From: Verrucomicrobiota bacterium
GTDB lineage: Bacteria > Verrucomicrobiota > Verrucomicrobiia > Opitutales > Opitutaceae
DNA: 64,000 nucleotides
NCBI GenBank assembly: GCA_018239845.1
Contig: JAFEGO010000094.1
Span: 1 to 64,000, forward strand
Direction: 5' to 3'
Under the pieces are notes generated by a model. The model worked only from the letters and a program-made list of their open reading frames with translations, searched no databases and was not told the DNA's origin. Position 1 is the first letter of the stretch, and every line of letters starts with the position of its first letter. Below are positions 43,327 through 52,752 of this stretch, piece after piece. The position numbers were made by a program, and so were the translations under genes.

Positions 43327-45462
43327 TTACGGTATCGCCTGCAGGCTGAAATCCCGCGCCTCGGCCCAATCGCCTGCGACCTGATATTGCACGCGGAGCC
43401 CCACGCCCACCCTGACCGCCTGAGGGGGCGGAGCCTCGATGATATTCAGTTCCACCCAATCATCGGTCTCACCTTCAGGCAGCCGCACCACCTGGCTGCC
43501 GAGGTTTTTCCCAGTCCGGTCGAGCCAGCCAATGGTCAGCATGACCGCCGTGCCCGGTGAAACCCGCCCGCGCACCGCCACGCGGGCCGCATAACGGTCA
43601 TAATCCCGCGGCAGCGGACACCATTGGAAAAGGGCGCTATCGGCACTGCCGGAAATATGCAGCACGCTCCCCCCCTCGCCGTGCCCGATCAGCTCGGCGT
43701 GCTGGAACTCCGCCGGCTCCACCTTACTGCCCCACTCCGCCGGCAAGGCCAGACCGTAGGGAAGTCCCGCGATTTGGCGCGCCGGCAGCACCGGGCCGTG
43801 CAGACCGCCGTTTTTCACCAGCTCGAGCCCCGTGCGCGTGCGTGACACGAGCGCCGCGAGCCAGGTGCGCGTGATCGCCTCGTCACCCCGGTTGCGCACC
43901 AGGGTCTCCGCGACATCAAACTCCGCCGCCGCCTCGGCCGCGGTCTGGATCGCCACCACGGCAGCCGGCATCGGATCGTGCCGCAGGTAGTCCTCCCCCA
44001 AAAACGGCCGCAGCGCGAGCGGCTGCCGCTGCCGCAGGCTCTTAACGTAGCTTTCGAACTCGTTGCGCGCCGCGCGGAAATCCCACAGGGCCGCGACCAG
44101 CCCGCGCCAGTCGCGCCCAGGCCGGAGCGAGCGCCGGTTCAGCGCCTCGCGGGCCTCCTGCATGGCGACGAAGCGCTCCGTCACGCCAAAGGCTTCGCTC
44201 ACCAGCGTCACCCGCGCGCGCACCCTCGTGGACTTCGTCGCCTGGGCGGCCGCGGTCAGCTGCGCCCGCAGTTCCCGGCAGACCGCCAGGGGGAAGATAT
44301 CCGCCTGCGACTCGTTCCGGTAATGCTTCAGCCAGTAGCCCGGCCCCGGCTGCCGCATCCATTGCTCCTCGCACCGGGTGAAAAACGCGCGCATCGGCTC
44401 CGCGGCCTCGCGGAAATATCGCGTGTAGTACTCGTCGAGCAGCGGCTCCAGCGGCTGCGCCGGATCGAGGGTCAGCTGGGCCGCCAGCCAGGGCATCGGC
44501 CCGTCAAGTCCCCAGTTTGGATACACTTCCGCGTAGTAATCGGTGAACCCCGCCTGCCGCGCCCGCCGGAGGTTTTCCGCCAGCAGGCCGGTATGGATGC
44601 GCGGGATTAAAAACCCGCCGCCATAGAGGTAGTCGTAGAGTCCCAACCGCCGGGGTCCGCCGCCTGCGTTCTCGCCCGCGATCGCCGCCCAGCGCCGTTG
44701 CAGGTCGTATTCCTCCTCGCGCAACGCCGTGTCGTATCCCTGCGACCGGTCCGTGGTGAGGAATGGCACGATCTGCCGGTTGACCGGGAAACCCGGCGTG
44801 TTCTCCGCCCAGTAATACGCGAGGCAGCCGAGGTACTTGTCCGGATACGTGCGGCTCAGCTCCGCCGCCGCGCGGTTCATGAAGGTAAACACCAGCGGCG
44901 CGTAGTCCGGCCGGCCGCGGAACCACTTCACCGGCGTCGTCAGGGCCAGGGTCTCCGGCGACTCGCCAAAGAGCAGTCCGTCGTTGGTGCCGAGGCTGAA
45001 ACTCACGCTGGCCGGATGCGTGGAAAAATAGTCCGCCGCCACCCCCGCCGCGTACCGGGCGACATCCTCGCGCCCGAGGTCCGGATTCCAGTCGATGATC
45101 TTCGGCGCAGGTTTCAGCCGCTCGCCTCCGATCAGGGGAAAAAACTCCGGATGACTCGCGTACAGGGCCGGCGGAAACACCCGGTGCAGGTTATGGGAGA
45201 ACGGCAGCGGCTGCGTCACCTGGTTGGCCGCCTGCCAGCGCCGGCCGTCCCGCCCGTCGCCGGGCATCGAGAAGCCGCGCGTGAGAAAGGCCCCCGGCCC
45301 CGGGGCCGGCGCCGGCGCTCCCGCTTCATAGCCCAGCGCCCCGGGCACAAACTGTCGCGCTCGCGGCTGCGGCCCGCGCGCGATGGCGTACCAGAGCAAG
45401 CCGCCGCCGAGCACCGCTACGGCGCCCAGTCCCAGTCCGCGGAAACTCCGGAAAATGCTCAC
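43327..45462 (-). CDS. DUF4838-type glycoside hydrolase-like protein, membrane-anchored
   Basis: A 711-residue protein with an N-terminal signal anchor (GLGAVAVLGGGLLWYAIARG). The main part follows the DUF4838 pattern seen in polysaccharide-degradation loci: HNLHRVFPPALYASHPEFFP followed by WNPDLGREDV, and SFSLGTNDGLLFGESPE. The C-terminal 170 residues look like a carbohydrate-binding beta-sandwich. The start is GTG 45462, preceded by a strong Shine-Dalgarno (GGGAGGAAC); the open frame upstream is out of phase with the EpsI-like gene. It follows the EpsI-like gene by 62 bases. Substrate unknown. Confidence 0.75.
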   Translation of the reverse strand: MSIFRSFRGLGLGAVAVLGGGLLWYAIARGPQPRARQFVPGALGYEAGAPAPAPGPGAFLTRGFSMPGDGRDGRRWQAANQVTQPLPFSHNLHRVFPPALYASHPEFFPLIGGERLKPAPKIIDWNPDLGREDVARYAAGVAADYFSTHPASVSFSLGTNDGLLFGESPETLALTTPVKWFRGRPDYAPLVFTFMNRAAAELSRTYPDKYLGCLAYYWAENTPGFPVNRQIVPFLTTDRSQGYDTALREEEYDLQRRWAAIAGENAGGGPRRLGLYDYLYGGGFLIPRIHTGLLAENLRRARQAGFTDYYAEVYPNWGLDGPMPWLAAQLTLDPAQPLEPLLDEYYTRYFREAAEPMRAFFTRCEEQWMRQPGPGYWLKHYRNESQADIFPLAVCRELRAQLTAAAQATKSTRVRARVTLVSEAFGVTERFVAMQEAREALNRRSLRPGRDWRGLVAALWDFRAARNEFESYVKSLRQRQPLALRPFLGEDYLRHDPMPAAVVAIQTAAEAAAEFDVAETLVRNRGDEAITRTWLAALVSRTRTGLELVKNGGLHGPVLPARQIAGLPYGLALPAEWGSKVEPAEFQHAELIGHGEGGSVLHISGSADSALFQWCPLPRDYDRYAARVAVRGRVSPGTAVMLTIGWLDRTGKNLGSQVVRLPEGETDDWVELNIIEAPPPQAVRVGVGLRVQYQVAGDWAEARDFSLQAIP

Positions 45463-45524
45463 GTTCCTCCCGAGCAAAGCCCCCGTCCTCCCGGCAGCAA
45501 GACCACAAAGCGCGCGCCGGCGCC

Positions 45525-46301
45525 TCAGGCCTTCGGCTCCAGCAGCCCGACCGGCTCCAGCGCCAGCATCAGCCGGCGGAAATCTTCCCTCCCGAACAAA
45601 TCCGCGAACCGCGCCTGGGTCGAGATGCGCACGAACATCTGCTCCTGCGCCAAGTTGAAGGAGTAACGCTTCAGGTCGCGGAAAACCAGGGGCAGGCGCT
45701 GCAGGTGGCCCTTGAAGCCGTCCGCCCAGCCTTCCAGCCCGTAGCCATCGTGAGGCCGGCCGCCGACGAGGTGCCAGAACAGGACGTCCGTCTGCCCGCC
45801 GCCCTGCCGGGGCGTGTAGCCGCCCTCCTCGCCGGGCTTCAGGGTGCGTCCGTCCACCTCGCGCACGAAGGCGTGGGTGCGGCTGACACAATCCCAACCG
45901 TTGTTGATCCAGCAAGTATCCGGATTATGGGCACCGACGAGGCTGTAGGGCGCTTTGCCCGCCTTCCAGTAGGCCGCATAAACCTCGACCACAATCCCAT
46001 CCGCGCTGGTGTACTGCACCACTTCCGCTTCATCAAACTGCAGGATGCCGCTGACCGCCTGGCGCATCTCGGGCGTGTTGGCCACCGGCACCACCTTCGC
46101 CGTCCAGCCCGGCACCGCCTGCGGTAGCGCCTCCGCCAGCGGCACATGCTGCACTGCAGGCGGCTTCGACACCAAGGCGGGCAAAATCTCCACCAGCAGG
46201 ACCGCGGCCAGCACCACCCCCAGGATCGCAAAGACCCACCGGCGGCCGCGTGGAGCGGTGGCAGGAGCGGCGGTGAAGGGCATGGGCTTGGCGGGGTTCA
46301 T
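45525..46301 (-). CDS. EpsI-like exosortase-associated protein
   Basis: A 258-residue protein with one N-terminal membrane helix (VFAILGVVLAAVLLVEILPAL) and a periplasmic domain of the EpsI (DUF3485) type: MRQAVSGILQFDEAEVVQYT, VEVYAAYWKAGKAPYS and the hallmark HNPDTCWINNGWDCV. These proteins normally accompany an exosortase and a capsule or exopolysaccharide locus. No exosortase is present in this window, although the polysaccharide genes are directly downstream. It may act with an exosortase encoded elsewhere. Confidence 0.75.
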   Translation of the reverse strand: MNPAKPMPFTAAPATAPRGRRWVFAILGVVLAAVLLVEILPALVSKPPAVQHVPLAEALPQAVPGWTAKVVPVANTPEMRQAVSGILQFDEAEVVQYTSADGIVVEVYAAYWKAGKAPYSLVGAHNPDTCWINNGWDCVSRTHAFVREVDGRTLKPGEEGGYTPRQGGGQTDVLFWHLVGGRPHDGYGLEGWADGFKGHLQRLPLVFRDLKRYSFNLAQEQMFVRISTQARFADLFGREDFRRLMLALEPVGLLEPKA

Positions 46302-46323
46302 GGCAGTAAATCGCAGTCGGCGC

Positions 46324-48384
46324 TTATGGCACCTCGTACACTTCCATGAGCATGATGCCCGCGGAGCTGTTCGCGCCGTAGGCCACGGCCGAATACACCC
46401 CGGGGTCGAGCGTGACCAGCACGGCCGCGTCCTTGCTCGCGGAATTTGTCAGGGCCGAGGCGCCCACCCGGTCGCCCACGCTCGTGATCTGGGTGTCGCC
46501 GCCCCAGTTGTCCGCGGTGAGCAGCGTGACACTGCCCGAGTCTGTCGACTTGTTAAGAGTCACGACCGGGTCGGCGAGCGCATCGCTGCCAACGGCGGAG
46601 GCAAAGGCCGGGTTGGGGCCGATACCGCGGATCAGCATGGTCTTCGCCGTGTCGCCCGTCACCACAAAGCCCGCGATCAGCACGTTGGCCGCGTTCACAT
46701 ACGCACGGGCCGAGATGTTCACCAACCGTGGCTTCGTCGCGTCGTACACCGCGGGCACCGTCGCGTCGTAAATTTCCGCCAGCACCGAGCCGGCCGCACC
46801 CGTCTTGTCGCTCACGATCACCGAGTACACGCCGCCCGGCAGGCTGCTCAGCAACGCCGCATCCTTGCTCGTGTCGCTGATCAGCGGAAATGCGCCCGTC
46901 GCCGTCGCGGCCGCCTTCAGCGCGGCATCCCCGCCCCAATTGTCATTGCTCGCCAGTACCGCGCCACCCTGCGGGATGATCTGGATCACGGGATCAGGCA
47001 GGGCATCCGGCAGCTGCGACAGGATCGTGGGACCCACGCCGCGGATCAGCATCGGCGTGCTACCGCCCGTCCCTGCGCCCGCGACAAAGCCCATGATCAG
47101 CACGCGGTTACCCGTGCCCGAACCGGCCCGGATCGAGAGGTTGGAAATGCGCCCGGGATTCGTGCTCGTCACCACGCTCAGCACCGCCGGATCGCTCGTT
47201 ACCGAGGTGTTGTTCGGGCCGCCCACCGTCACGGTGTAACTGCCAGCATCGCCCGCCTGCGCCGTCGTCAGTACGAGGCGGGGCGAGGTCGCACCGGTGA
47301 GGACGTTGCCGTCCTTCTTCCACTGGTAGGTCAGGGCCGTGCCCGTGGCGGTGACGTTGAACACGGTGGTCGTGCCCGCGGCGATCGTGTGCCCCAGCGG
47401 CTGGGCCGTGATCGTCGGTGCCGCAAAGGACTGCACGGAGGCGAGGAAGGATCCGACGATGAGGTTGCCGTTCACGTCCGAGGCGCTGACCGTCACCGTG
47501 GCGGCGCCAGGGGTGACCGGGGTGAGGGTCAGGTTGCTGCCACTCAGCGCGACGGTGACCACGCTGGTCGCGTTGCTCGTGGCGCTGAAGTTGAGCAGCG
47601 AGGTGCCGCCACCCGCGGTCGGATAGATCGGAATCACCGCAATCTTGGACACATTCACCAGATTGGCCAGCGCCACGGGCTTGGTGTTGTCGTAATTTTG
47701 CAGGGGAAGATTGTTGAACGGCCCGTTGGGGTTGCTCGACGAGTTGGCGTTGAAGGTCTTCACGGCATAGATGGCGTCCACCACGGTCATGCCCGTACCC
47801 AGCACTCGGCCAAACACCGCGTAACCGCCGTTGTTCGAGGCGCCGAGGATATCGCTGTTGTTATCCTGATTGATGAACCACTCGCTGGTCGCGCTGTTCA
47901 GGTCGCTCGTCCGCGCCATCGCGATCGTGCCGCGGATATTGGGTAGCTTATATTCAAGCACAATGGGGTTCTTCTTCGGCACCGTGGTGGGCGGTATCGC
48001 ATAAAGGTAACCGCCGCCTTGGATGATACCGTTGGTATACACTCCGTTGACCTGGTTCAGCGGGGTCGAACGGTGGATGATCGTGCCGTTGTAGCTGCCG
48101 TCATTAACGTAAGAGAGGAAGTTCGCGACCGACAACGGCGCATCGCTGCCATACAGCTCCACGTTGAATTTGCCGAGATCCGTGGTGAACTGCGTGATCG
48201 TGCCCGTCACGCCGGGGACGTAAAACAGCCCGCGCAAGTCCAGGGTCAGGCTGCCGGTGGCGATCGCCAGGCTCTGGTTGGGCATCGTCTGGGCAAGCGC
48301 CGGCACGGTGGCGGTTTGCGCAGAGAGCGGCAATACGGCGGCAAGGGCTAGGCCCAGGGCGGCGAGGCGTCGGACAAAACTCAT
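46324..48384 (-). CDS. Secreted cyclophilin-type peptidyl-prolyl isomerase with Ig-like domain and duplicated C-terminal module
   Basis: A 686-residue secreted protein. After a signal peptide (MSFVRRLAALGLALAAVLPLSA) a cyclophilin domain spans about residues 65-225 (KFNVELYGSDAPLSVANFLS, IIQGGGYLYAI, SEWFINQDNNSDIL). An Ig-like domain (about 335-425; FNVTATGTALTYQWKKDG) follows, then two copies of a module of about 115 residues with GFV, LIRGVGP, DNWGGD, SKDAA, LPGGVYS and EIY landmarks. The end is MEVYEVP. The same tail occurs in the next gene. It may act in folding or binding at the cell surface. ATG 48384 is chosen by the signal peptide. Confidence 0.8.
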   Translation of the reverse strand: MSFVRRLAALGLALAAVLPLSAQTATVPALAQTMPNQSLAIATGSLTLDLRGLFYVPGVTGTITQFTTDLGKFNVELYGSDAPLSVANFLSYVNDGSYNGTIIHRSTPLNQVNGVYTNGIIQGGGYLYAIPPTTVPKKNPIVLEYKLPNIRGTIAMARTSDLNSATSEWFINQDNNSDILGASNNGGYAVFGRVLGTGMTVVDAIYAVKTFNANSSSNPNGPFNNLPLQNYDNTKPVALANLVNVSKIAVIPIYPTAGGGTSLLNFSATSNATSVVTVALSGSNLTLTPVTPGAATVTVSASDVNGNLIVGSFLASVQSFAAPTITAQPLGHTIAAGTTTVFNVTATGTALTYQWKKDGNVLTGATSPRLVLTTAQAGDAGSYTVTVGGPNNTSVTSDPAVLSVVTSTNPGRISNLSIRAGSGTGNRVLIMGFVAGAGTGGSTPMLIRGVGPTILSQLPDALPDPVIQIIPQGGAVLASNDNWGGDAALKAAATATGAFPLISDTSKDAALLSSLPGGVYSVIVSDKTGAAGSVLAEIYDATVPAVYDATKPRLVNISARAYVNAANVLIAGFVVTGDTAKTMLIRGIGPNPAFASAVGSDALADPVVTLNKSTDSGSVTLLTADNWGGDTQITSVGDRVGASALTNSASKDAAVLVTLDPGVYSAVAYGANSSAGIMLMEVYEVP

Positions 48385-48468
48385 GGTTGAAGCAAGGTTG
48401 AACGATGCATGACGTTGCCGCCAACCCGATAGTTCCGAAAATATTTGCCGTCGCACGCCAAGCCGCGC

Positions 48469-50175
48469 TCAAGGGACGTCATAAACCTCGATCAGCGTGA
48501 TCCCCGGGGTGGCATTGGCGCTGTAGGCCATGGCCGAATAGACCCCGGGATCCAGCGTGAGCAGCAGCGCCGCGTCCTTGCTTGCCGTATCGGTCAGGAC
48601 TGACGCGCCGACCCGCTGGCCCGCGCTGGTGAGCTGCGGATCACCGCCCCAATTGTCGTTGGTCTGCACCACGGAGCCCACCCCGCCCTGCGAGCGGTAG
48701 AGGGTCACCTGCGGATCGGTCAGCACCTCGCTGCCCACCGCCGCCGCAAAGGCGGGATTGGGACCGATCGCCCGGATCAGCACGGTCGTGGCCGTATCCC
48801 CCGTCACCACAAAGCCCGCGATCAGCGTGCCGGTCGCAGTCACGTACGCACGGGCCGAGATGTTCATCAGCCGCGGCGTCACCGCATTGTAACCTTGCGG
48901 CACGCTGGCGTCGTACATTTCCGCCAGCACCGAGCCGGTCGCGCCCGTCTTGTCGCTCACGATCACCGAGAACACCCCGCCCGGCAGGTTGCTCAACAGC
49001 GCCGCATCCTTGCTCGTATCGCTGATCAGGTCGAAGGCTCCGGTCGCCGTCGCTGCCGCCTTCACCGCCGCATCCCCGGCCCAGTCGTCGTTCCGCGCCA
49101 GTTCCAGCCCAGTTTGCTGCGCGACCACCTGGATCAGCGGGTCGGGCAGCGCATCCGTCACTCCGTAGGGCGGCGGCACGATCGACGGTCCTACTCCGCG
49201 GATCAGCAGCGGCGTGCTGCCGCTCGTCCCGACGCCGCCGGTCACAAAGCCCATGATCAACACCTTGGTCCCGGTCCCAGAGGTGCCGCGGATCGAAAGG
49301 TTGGCGATCCGGCCGGGATTGGCACTGGCCGTCACCGTCAGCGCCGCCGGAGCGCTCGTCACCGCGCCGGCAGTGTTGGCAAGGGTGACGGTGTAGGTGC
49401 CTGCATCCGCCGGCTGGATATCCGTGAGCACCAGACGCAAGGCGTTGCCGCCCGCCACCGCCACGCCGTCCTTCTTCCACTGCACCGAGCCGATGGTGCC
49501 CGTGGCCCCGACATTGAACACCGCCGTGCGGCCCGCGATCAGGGCGTGCCCCGCCGGTTGCGCCGTGATGATCGGCGCCCCGTTATTGACGGTGAGCACC
49601 GCCGCGTTGCTCGTGATGCTCCCGACCGAATTGGTCGCGACCACCGTGTAATTCCCCGCATCCGCCACCTGCACGCTGGCCAAGGTCAACGTACCCGCCG
49701 TACCCGCCGGAGCCGCGATCGCCACCCCGTTTTTGCTCCATTGGTAAACCGGGGCCGGCGTGCCTGAGGCCACCACCGTGAAGCTCACGCTGGCCCCGAC
49801 TGCGACGGTCTGGCTCTGCGGCTGGGTCGTGATCGTCGGCGCGCCCAAGATCCCCAGCACCGCCGCCGCGCTCGTCACGGCGCCCTCGCTATTGGTCGCC
49901 ACGACGGTGTAAGTCCCCGCATCCCCCGCCTGCACCAGCGGCAGGTTGAGGGAGCTGCCGATCTGGCTGGGCAGATTCACCCCGTCCTTCCGCCACTGGT
50001 AGGTCGGGACCGGCGCCCCGTCCGCGAGCGCGTTGAACGTGACGTTGGTGTTGGCCGCCACAGTCTGGCTCTGCGGCTGGAGCGTGAAGACCGGTGGCGT
50101 CGCGGCCGTCGCGACGCCCGTGCCGAGCAGCGCGAGCACGACCAAGACGACCTGTCTCCATCCCGTTTTTCGCAT
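48469..50175 (-). CDS. Secreted triple Ig-like protein with the same duplicated C-terminal module
   Basis: A 568-residue secreted protein with a signal peptide (VLVVLALLGTGVATAATP), three Ig-like repeats (about 28-110, 111-198, 199-285), each with a YQW(R/S)K or VQWKKDG strand and AGTYTV or AGNYTV, and the two-copy C-terminal module (about 290-568) ending LIEVYDVP. Over the tail it closely follows the neighbouring cyclophilin-Ig protein. It probably sits on the surface or is secreted as an adhesin-like factor. It lies 84 bases upstream of the cyclophilin gene in the same direction. Confidence 0.78.
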   Translation of the reverse strand: MRKTGWRQVVLVVLALLGTGVATAATPPVFTLQPQSQTVAANTNVTFNALADGAPVPTYQWRKDGVNLPSQIGSSLNLPLVQAGDAGTYTVVATNSEGAVTSAAAVLGILGAPTITTQPQSQTVAVGASVSFTVVASGTPAPVYQWSKNGVAIAAPAGTAGTLTLASVQVADAGNYTVVATNSVGSITSNAAVLTVNNGAPIITAQPAGHALIAGRTAVFNVGATGTIGSVQWKKDGVAVAGGNALRLVLTDIQPADAGTYTVTLANTAGAVTSAPAALTVTASANPGRIANLSIRGTSGTGTKVLIMGFVTGGVGTSGSTPLLIRGVGPSIVPPPYGVTDALPDPLIQVVAQQTGLELARNDDWAGDAAVKAAATATGAFDLISDTSKDAALLSNLPGGVFSVIVSDKTGATGSVLAEMYDASVPQGYNAVTPRLMNISARAYVTATGTLIAGFVVTGDTATTVLIRAIGPNPAFAAAVGSEVLTDPQVTLYRSQGGVGSVVQTNDNWGGDPQLTSAGQRVGASVLTDTASKDAALLLTLDPGVYSAMAYSANATPGITLIEVYDVP

Positions 50176-50461
50176 GACCTGACCCTACCGCCAACCGCAG
50201 CGGAGGCGAGCCCAGTCGCGCTACGTCCTTACCAAGGACGAATCCTTGCATTCGGACCCGCGGCGTACTACACAATCACTACCCTCGTCATCCCCGTGAC
50301 GTCCCCTGGGCCTTCCTAAAATCGATCGCCAATACCTTAACCGTTGATGCGACGAACTGTGCGGCGCGTCGTCCAAGTCCGGCCCGCCGTCTGTTCGCCT
50401 AGTTAGCGCCATACTGAAGCTCCGGACAACCCGGGGCCGATAGAGAGGAGTAATCCACGCC

Positions 50462-52300
50462 TTGCTCTTCCCCACTCTTGCAGCACCCCCATCTCCTCGC
50501 TCGCGATGGGCGGCCTTTTTGGTCGCCGTCGTCTCCGTGGCCGCCGCGCTCTGGCTGCGGCTGAAAATGGATCCGTGGCTGGCCGGCCAGCCCAACTTCA
50601 TCATGTTTACCCTGCCGATCATGCTGAGCGCCTATGCCGGCGGGCTCTGGCCCGGTCTGCTGGCCACCGCGCTCTCCGGCTTGGCGGTCGGTTGCTACGT
50701 GCCGGCACTGGCGGGACAAACCTTCGCGACTTGGTGGCAGGAGGGCTTCCTGATGCTCGCCGGCGTGATCATCAGCGGGTTGAGCGAAAGCCTGCACCGC
50801 ACCCGGCGCCGCGCGGGCGAAGGCCAGGAGCTTTTCGCCCGCTCCTTTCGCCTCAGCCCGGACTGCGTCACGCTCACCCGGCTCCGCGATCGGATGATCC
50901 TGGAGGCCAACGACGGGCTGTGCGCCCTCTGGCAGGCCCGGCGGGAGGAGGTCGTCGGGCAGCCCGCCGGCCGCTTCATCGTGTGGGCGGACGAGGCGGA
51001 GCGGAGCCGATTTCTGCAGCGGCTCCACGCGCAGGGCGAATGCCTCAACCACGAGGCGAAGCTGCGGATCCGCGACGGACGCGAACTGGATTTCAACCTT
51101 TCGTCCCGGCTGATCACGTTTGGCAACGAAACCTGCGCGCTGAGCGTCATGCGCGACATCACCGGGCACAAACGCGCGGAGATCGCGACCGCCCGGCTGG
51201 CCGCCATCGTCGATTCGTCTTCCGACGCCATCGTCGGCAAGGATCTGGCCGGGATCGTGACCAGCTGGAACTCCGGCGCGGAGCAGCTCTTCGGCTACCG
51301 CGCCGATGAAATGGTCGGACAGTCGATCCTGCGGCTGATCCCGGATGAGCGCCAGGCCGAGGAGACGCAGATCATGGATTCGATCCGGCACAACCGGACG
51401 GTGCGGCCGTTCGAGACCGTGCGGCGGTGCAAGGACGGCTCCACCGTCGAGGTGTCGGTAACCGTGTCCCCCATCAGGGACGCCGCCGGCCGCGTCGTGG
51501 GTGCGTCGAAGGTCGCCCGCGACATCACCGAGCGCCGCCGCGCCGAGCAGCAGATCCGCCAGCTCAACGCGGAGCTGGAGCAACGCGTGCGCCTCCGCAC
51601 CGAGGAGCTCGAGGCGGCCAACCGCGAGCTGGAGGCCTTTTCGTATTCGATTTCTCATGACCTCCGGGCGCCGCTGCGCGCGGTGGACGGGTTCTCGCAG
51701 GCGGTCATGGAGGATTTCGGGCCGCAGCTGCCCGCGGACGGACGGCGCCAGCTCGATGTGATCCAGGAGAGCGCCCGCCGCATGGGCTGCCTGATCGACG
51801 ACCTGCTGGCCTTCTCCCGGCTCAGCCGCCAGCCCTTGGAAAAGCAACCAGTGGACATGGCCCGGCTCGTCCGCTCCGTGCTCGAAGACTTCGCCGGCGA
51901 GTGCGCCACCCGGCAGGTCGAGGTCAGCCTCGGCGAGCTGCCCCCCTGCGCAGGCGACCACCGGCTGCTGCGGCAGGTAATGGTCAACCTCATCTCCAAC
52001 GCGCTCAAGTACTCCCGCAAGCGCACGCAGCCGACGCTCGCCATCGGCTGCCAGACGGCGACGCACCCTCCGGTGTACTACGTCCGGGATAATGGCAGCG
52101 GCTTCGACATGCGCTATGCCGACAAACTGTTCGGCGTGTTCCAACGGCTGCACCGGGCCGAGGACTACGAGGGAACCGGCGTGGGCCTCGCCATTGTGCA
52201 GCGGATCGTAAACCGCCACGGCGGCCGCATCTGGGCCGAGAGCGCGCCCGACGCCGGGGCTACGTTCTATTTCACCCTGCAACGGAGCGACGCATCATGA
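50462..52300 (+). CDS. Membrane sensor histidine kinase with two PAS domains
   Basis: A 612-residue kinase. It has a DUF4118-like four-helix membrane region (residues 15-108), PAS domains at about 123-235 and 245-360, a coiled linker, and a HisKA domain with phospho-accepting His399 ([19 protein letters not shown]). The ATPase domain carries [19 protein letters not shown] and [18 protein letters not shown]. This kinase core resembles bacteriophytochrome-type kinases that work with Rcp1-like receivers, and such a receiver is encoded next. The start is a TTG preceded by GAGAGGAG 11 bases upstream. The gene overlaps the next by ATGA. Confidence 0.9.
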   Translation: MLFPTLAAPPSPRSRWAAFLVAVVSVAAALWLRLKMDPWLAGQPNFIMFTLPIMLSAYAGGLWPGLLATALSGLAVGCYVPALAGQTFATWWQEGFLMLAGVIISGLSESLHRTRRRAGEGQELFARSFRLSPDCVTLTRLRDRMILEANDGLCALWQARREEVVGQPAGRFIVWADEAERSRFLQRLHAQGECLNHEAKLRIRDGRELDFNLSSRLITFGNETCALSVMRDITGHKRAEIATARLAAIVDSSSDAIVGKDLAGIVTSWNSGAEQLFGYRADEMVGQSILRLIPDERQAEETQIMDSIRHNRTVRPFETVRRCKDGSTVEVSVTVSPIRDAAGRVVGASKVARDITERRRAEQQIRQLNAELEQRVRLRTEELEAANRELEAFSYSISHDLRAPLRAVDGFSQAVMEDFGPQLPADGRRQLDVIQESARRMGCLIDDLLAFSRLSRQPLEKQPVDMARLVRSVLEDFAGECATRQVEVSLGELPPCAGDHRLLRQVMVNLISNALKYSRKRTQPTLAIGCQTATHPPVYYVRDNGSGFDMRYADKLFGVFQRLHRAEDYEGTGVGLAIVQRIVNRHGGRIWAESAPDAGATFYFTLQRSDAS

Positions 52301-52752
52301 TTCCCGCCGAACCACTCGAACTGCTACTGGTTGAGGACAACCCCGAGGACCTAGAGCTCACGCTGCGCGCGCTGCGCAAGGCCAAAATTGCCAACCAGAT
52401 CCAGGTTGCGCGCGATGGCGCGGAGGCGCTGGATTTTGTCTTTTGCGAGGGAGCCTACGCCGGCCGCCGGCCTGATTTCCCGAAGGTGATCCTGCTCGAC
52501 CTGAAATTGCCCAAGGTAGATGGCCTCGAGGTCCTCCAGCGCCTCAAGGGCGATCCCCGGACCCGGACCATCCCGGTCGTGATGCTGACCTCCTCCAAGG
52601 AACAGTCCGACCTCGTGAAAAGCTACGAGCTGGGCGTGAACAGCTACATCGTGAAACCGGTGAACTTCGAGCAGTTCGCGGCCGCCGTGCAAGAGCTGGG
52701 CTTCTACTGGCTGCTACTCAACCAAATCTCCGCGCCCTCCCCTCTGCCATGA
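52297..52752 (+). CDS. Rcp1-like single-domain response regulator
   Basis: A 151-residue stand-alone receiver domain. The acidic pocket is VEDNPED near residues 12-18 and the phospho-acceptor is Asp68 ([11 protein letters not shown]). The conserved Lys lies in [12 protein letters not shown], followed by an ending typical of Rcp1 proteins (LGFYWLLLN). It has no output domain, so it relays phosphate by protein contact. It overlaps both flanking genes by ATGA. Confidence 0.93.
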   Translation: MIPAEPLELLLVEDNPEDLELTLRALRKAKIANQIQVARDGAEALDFVFCEGAYAGRRPDFPKVILLDLKLPKVDGLEVLQRLKGDPRTRTIPVVMLTSSKEQSDLVKSYELGVNSYIVKPVNFEQFAAAVQELGFYWLLLNQISAPSPLP

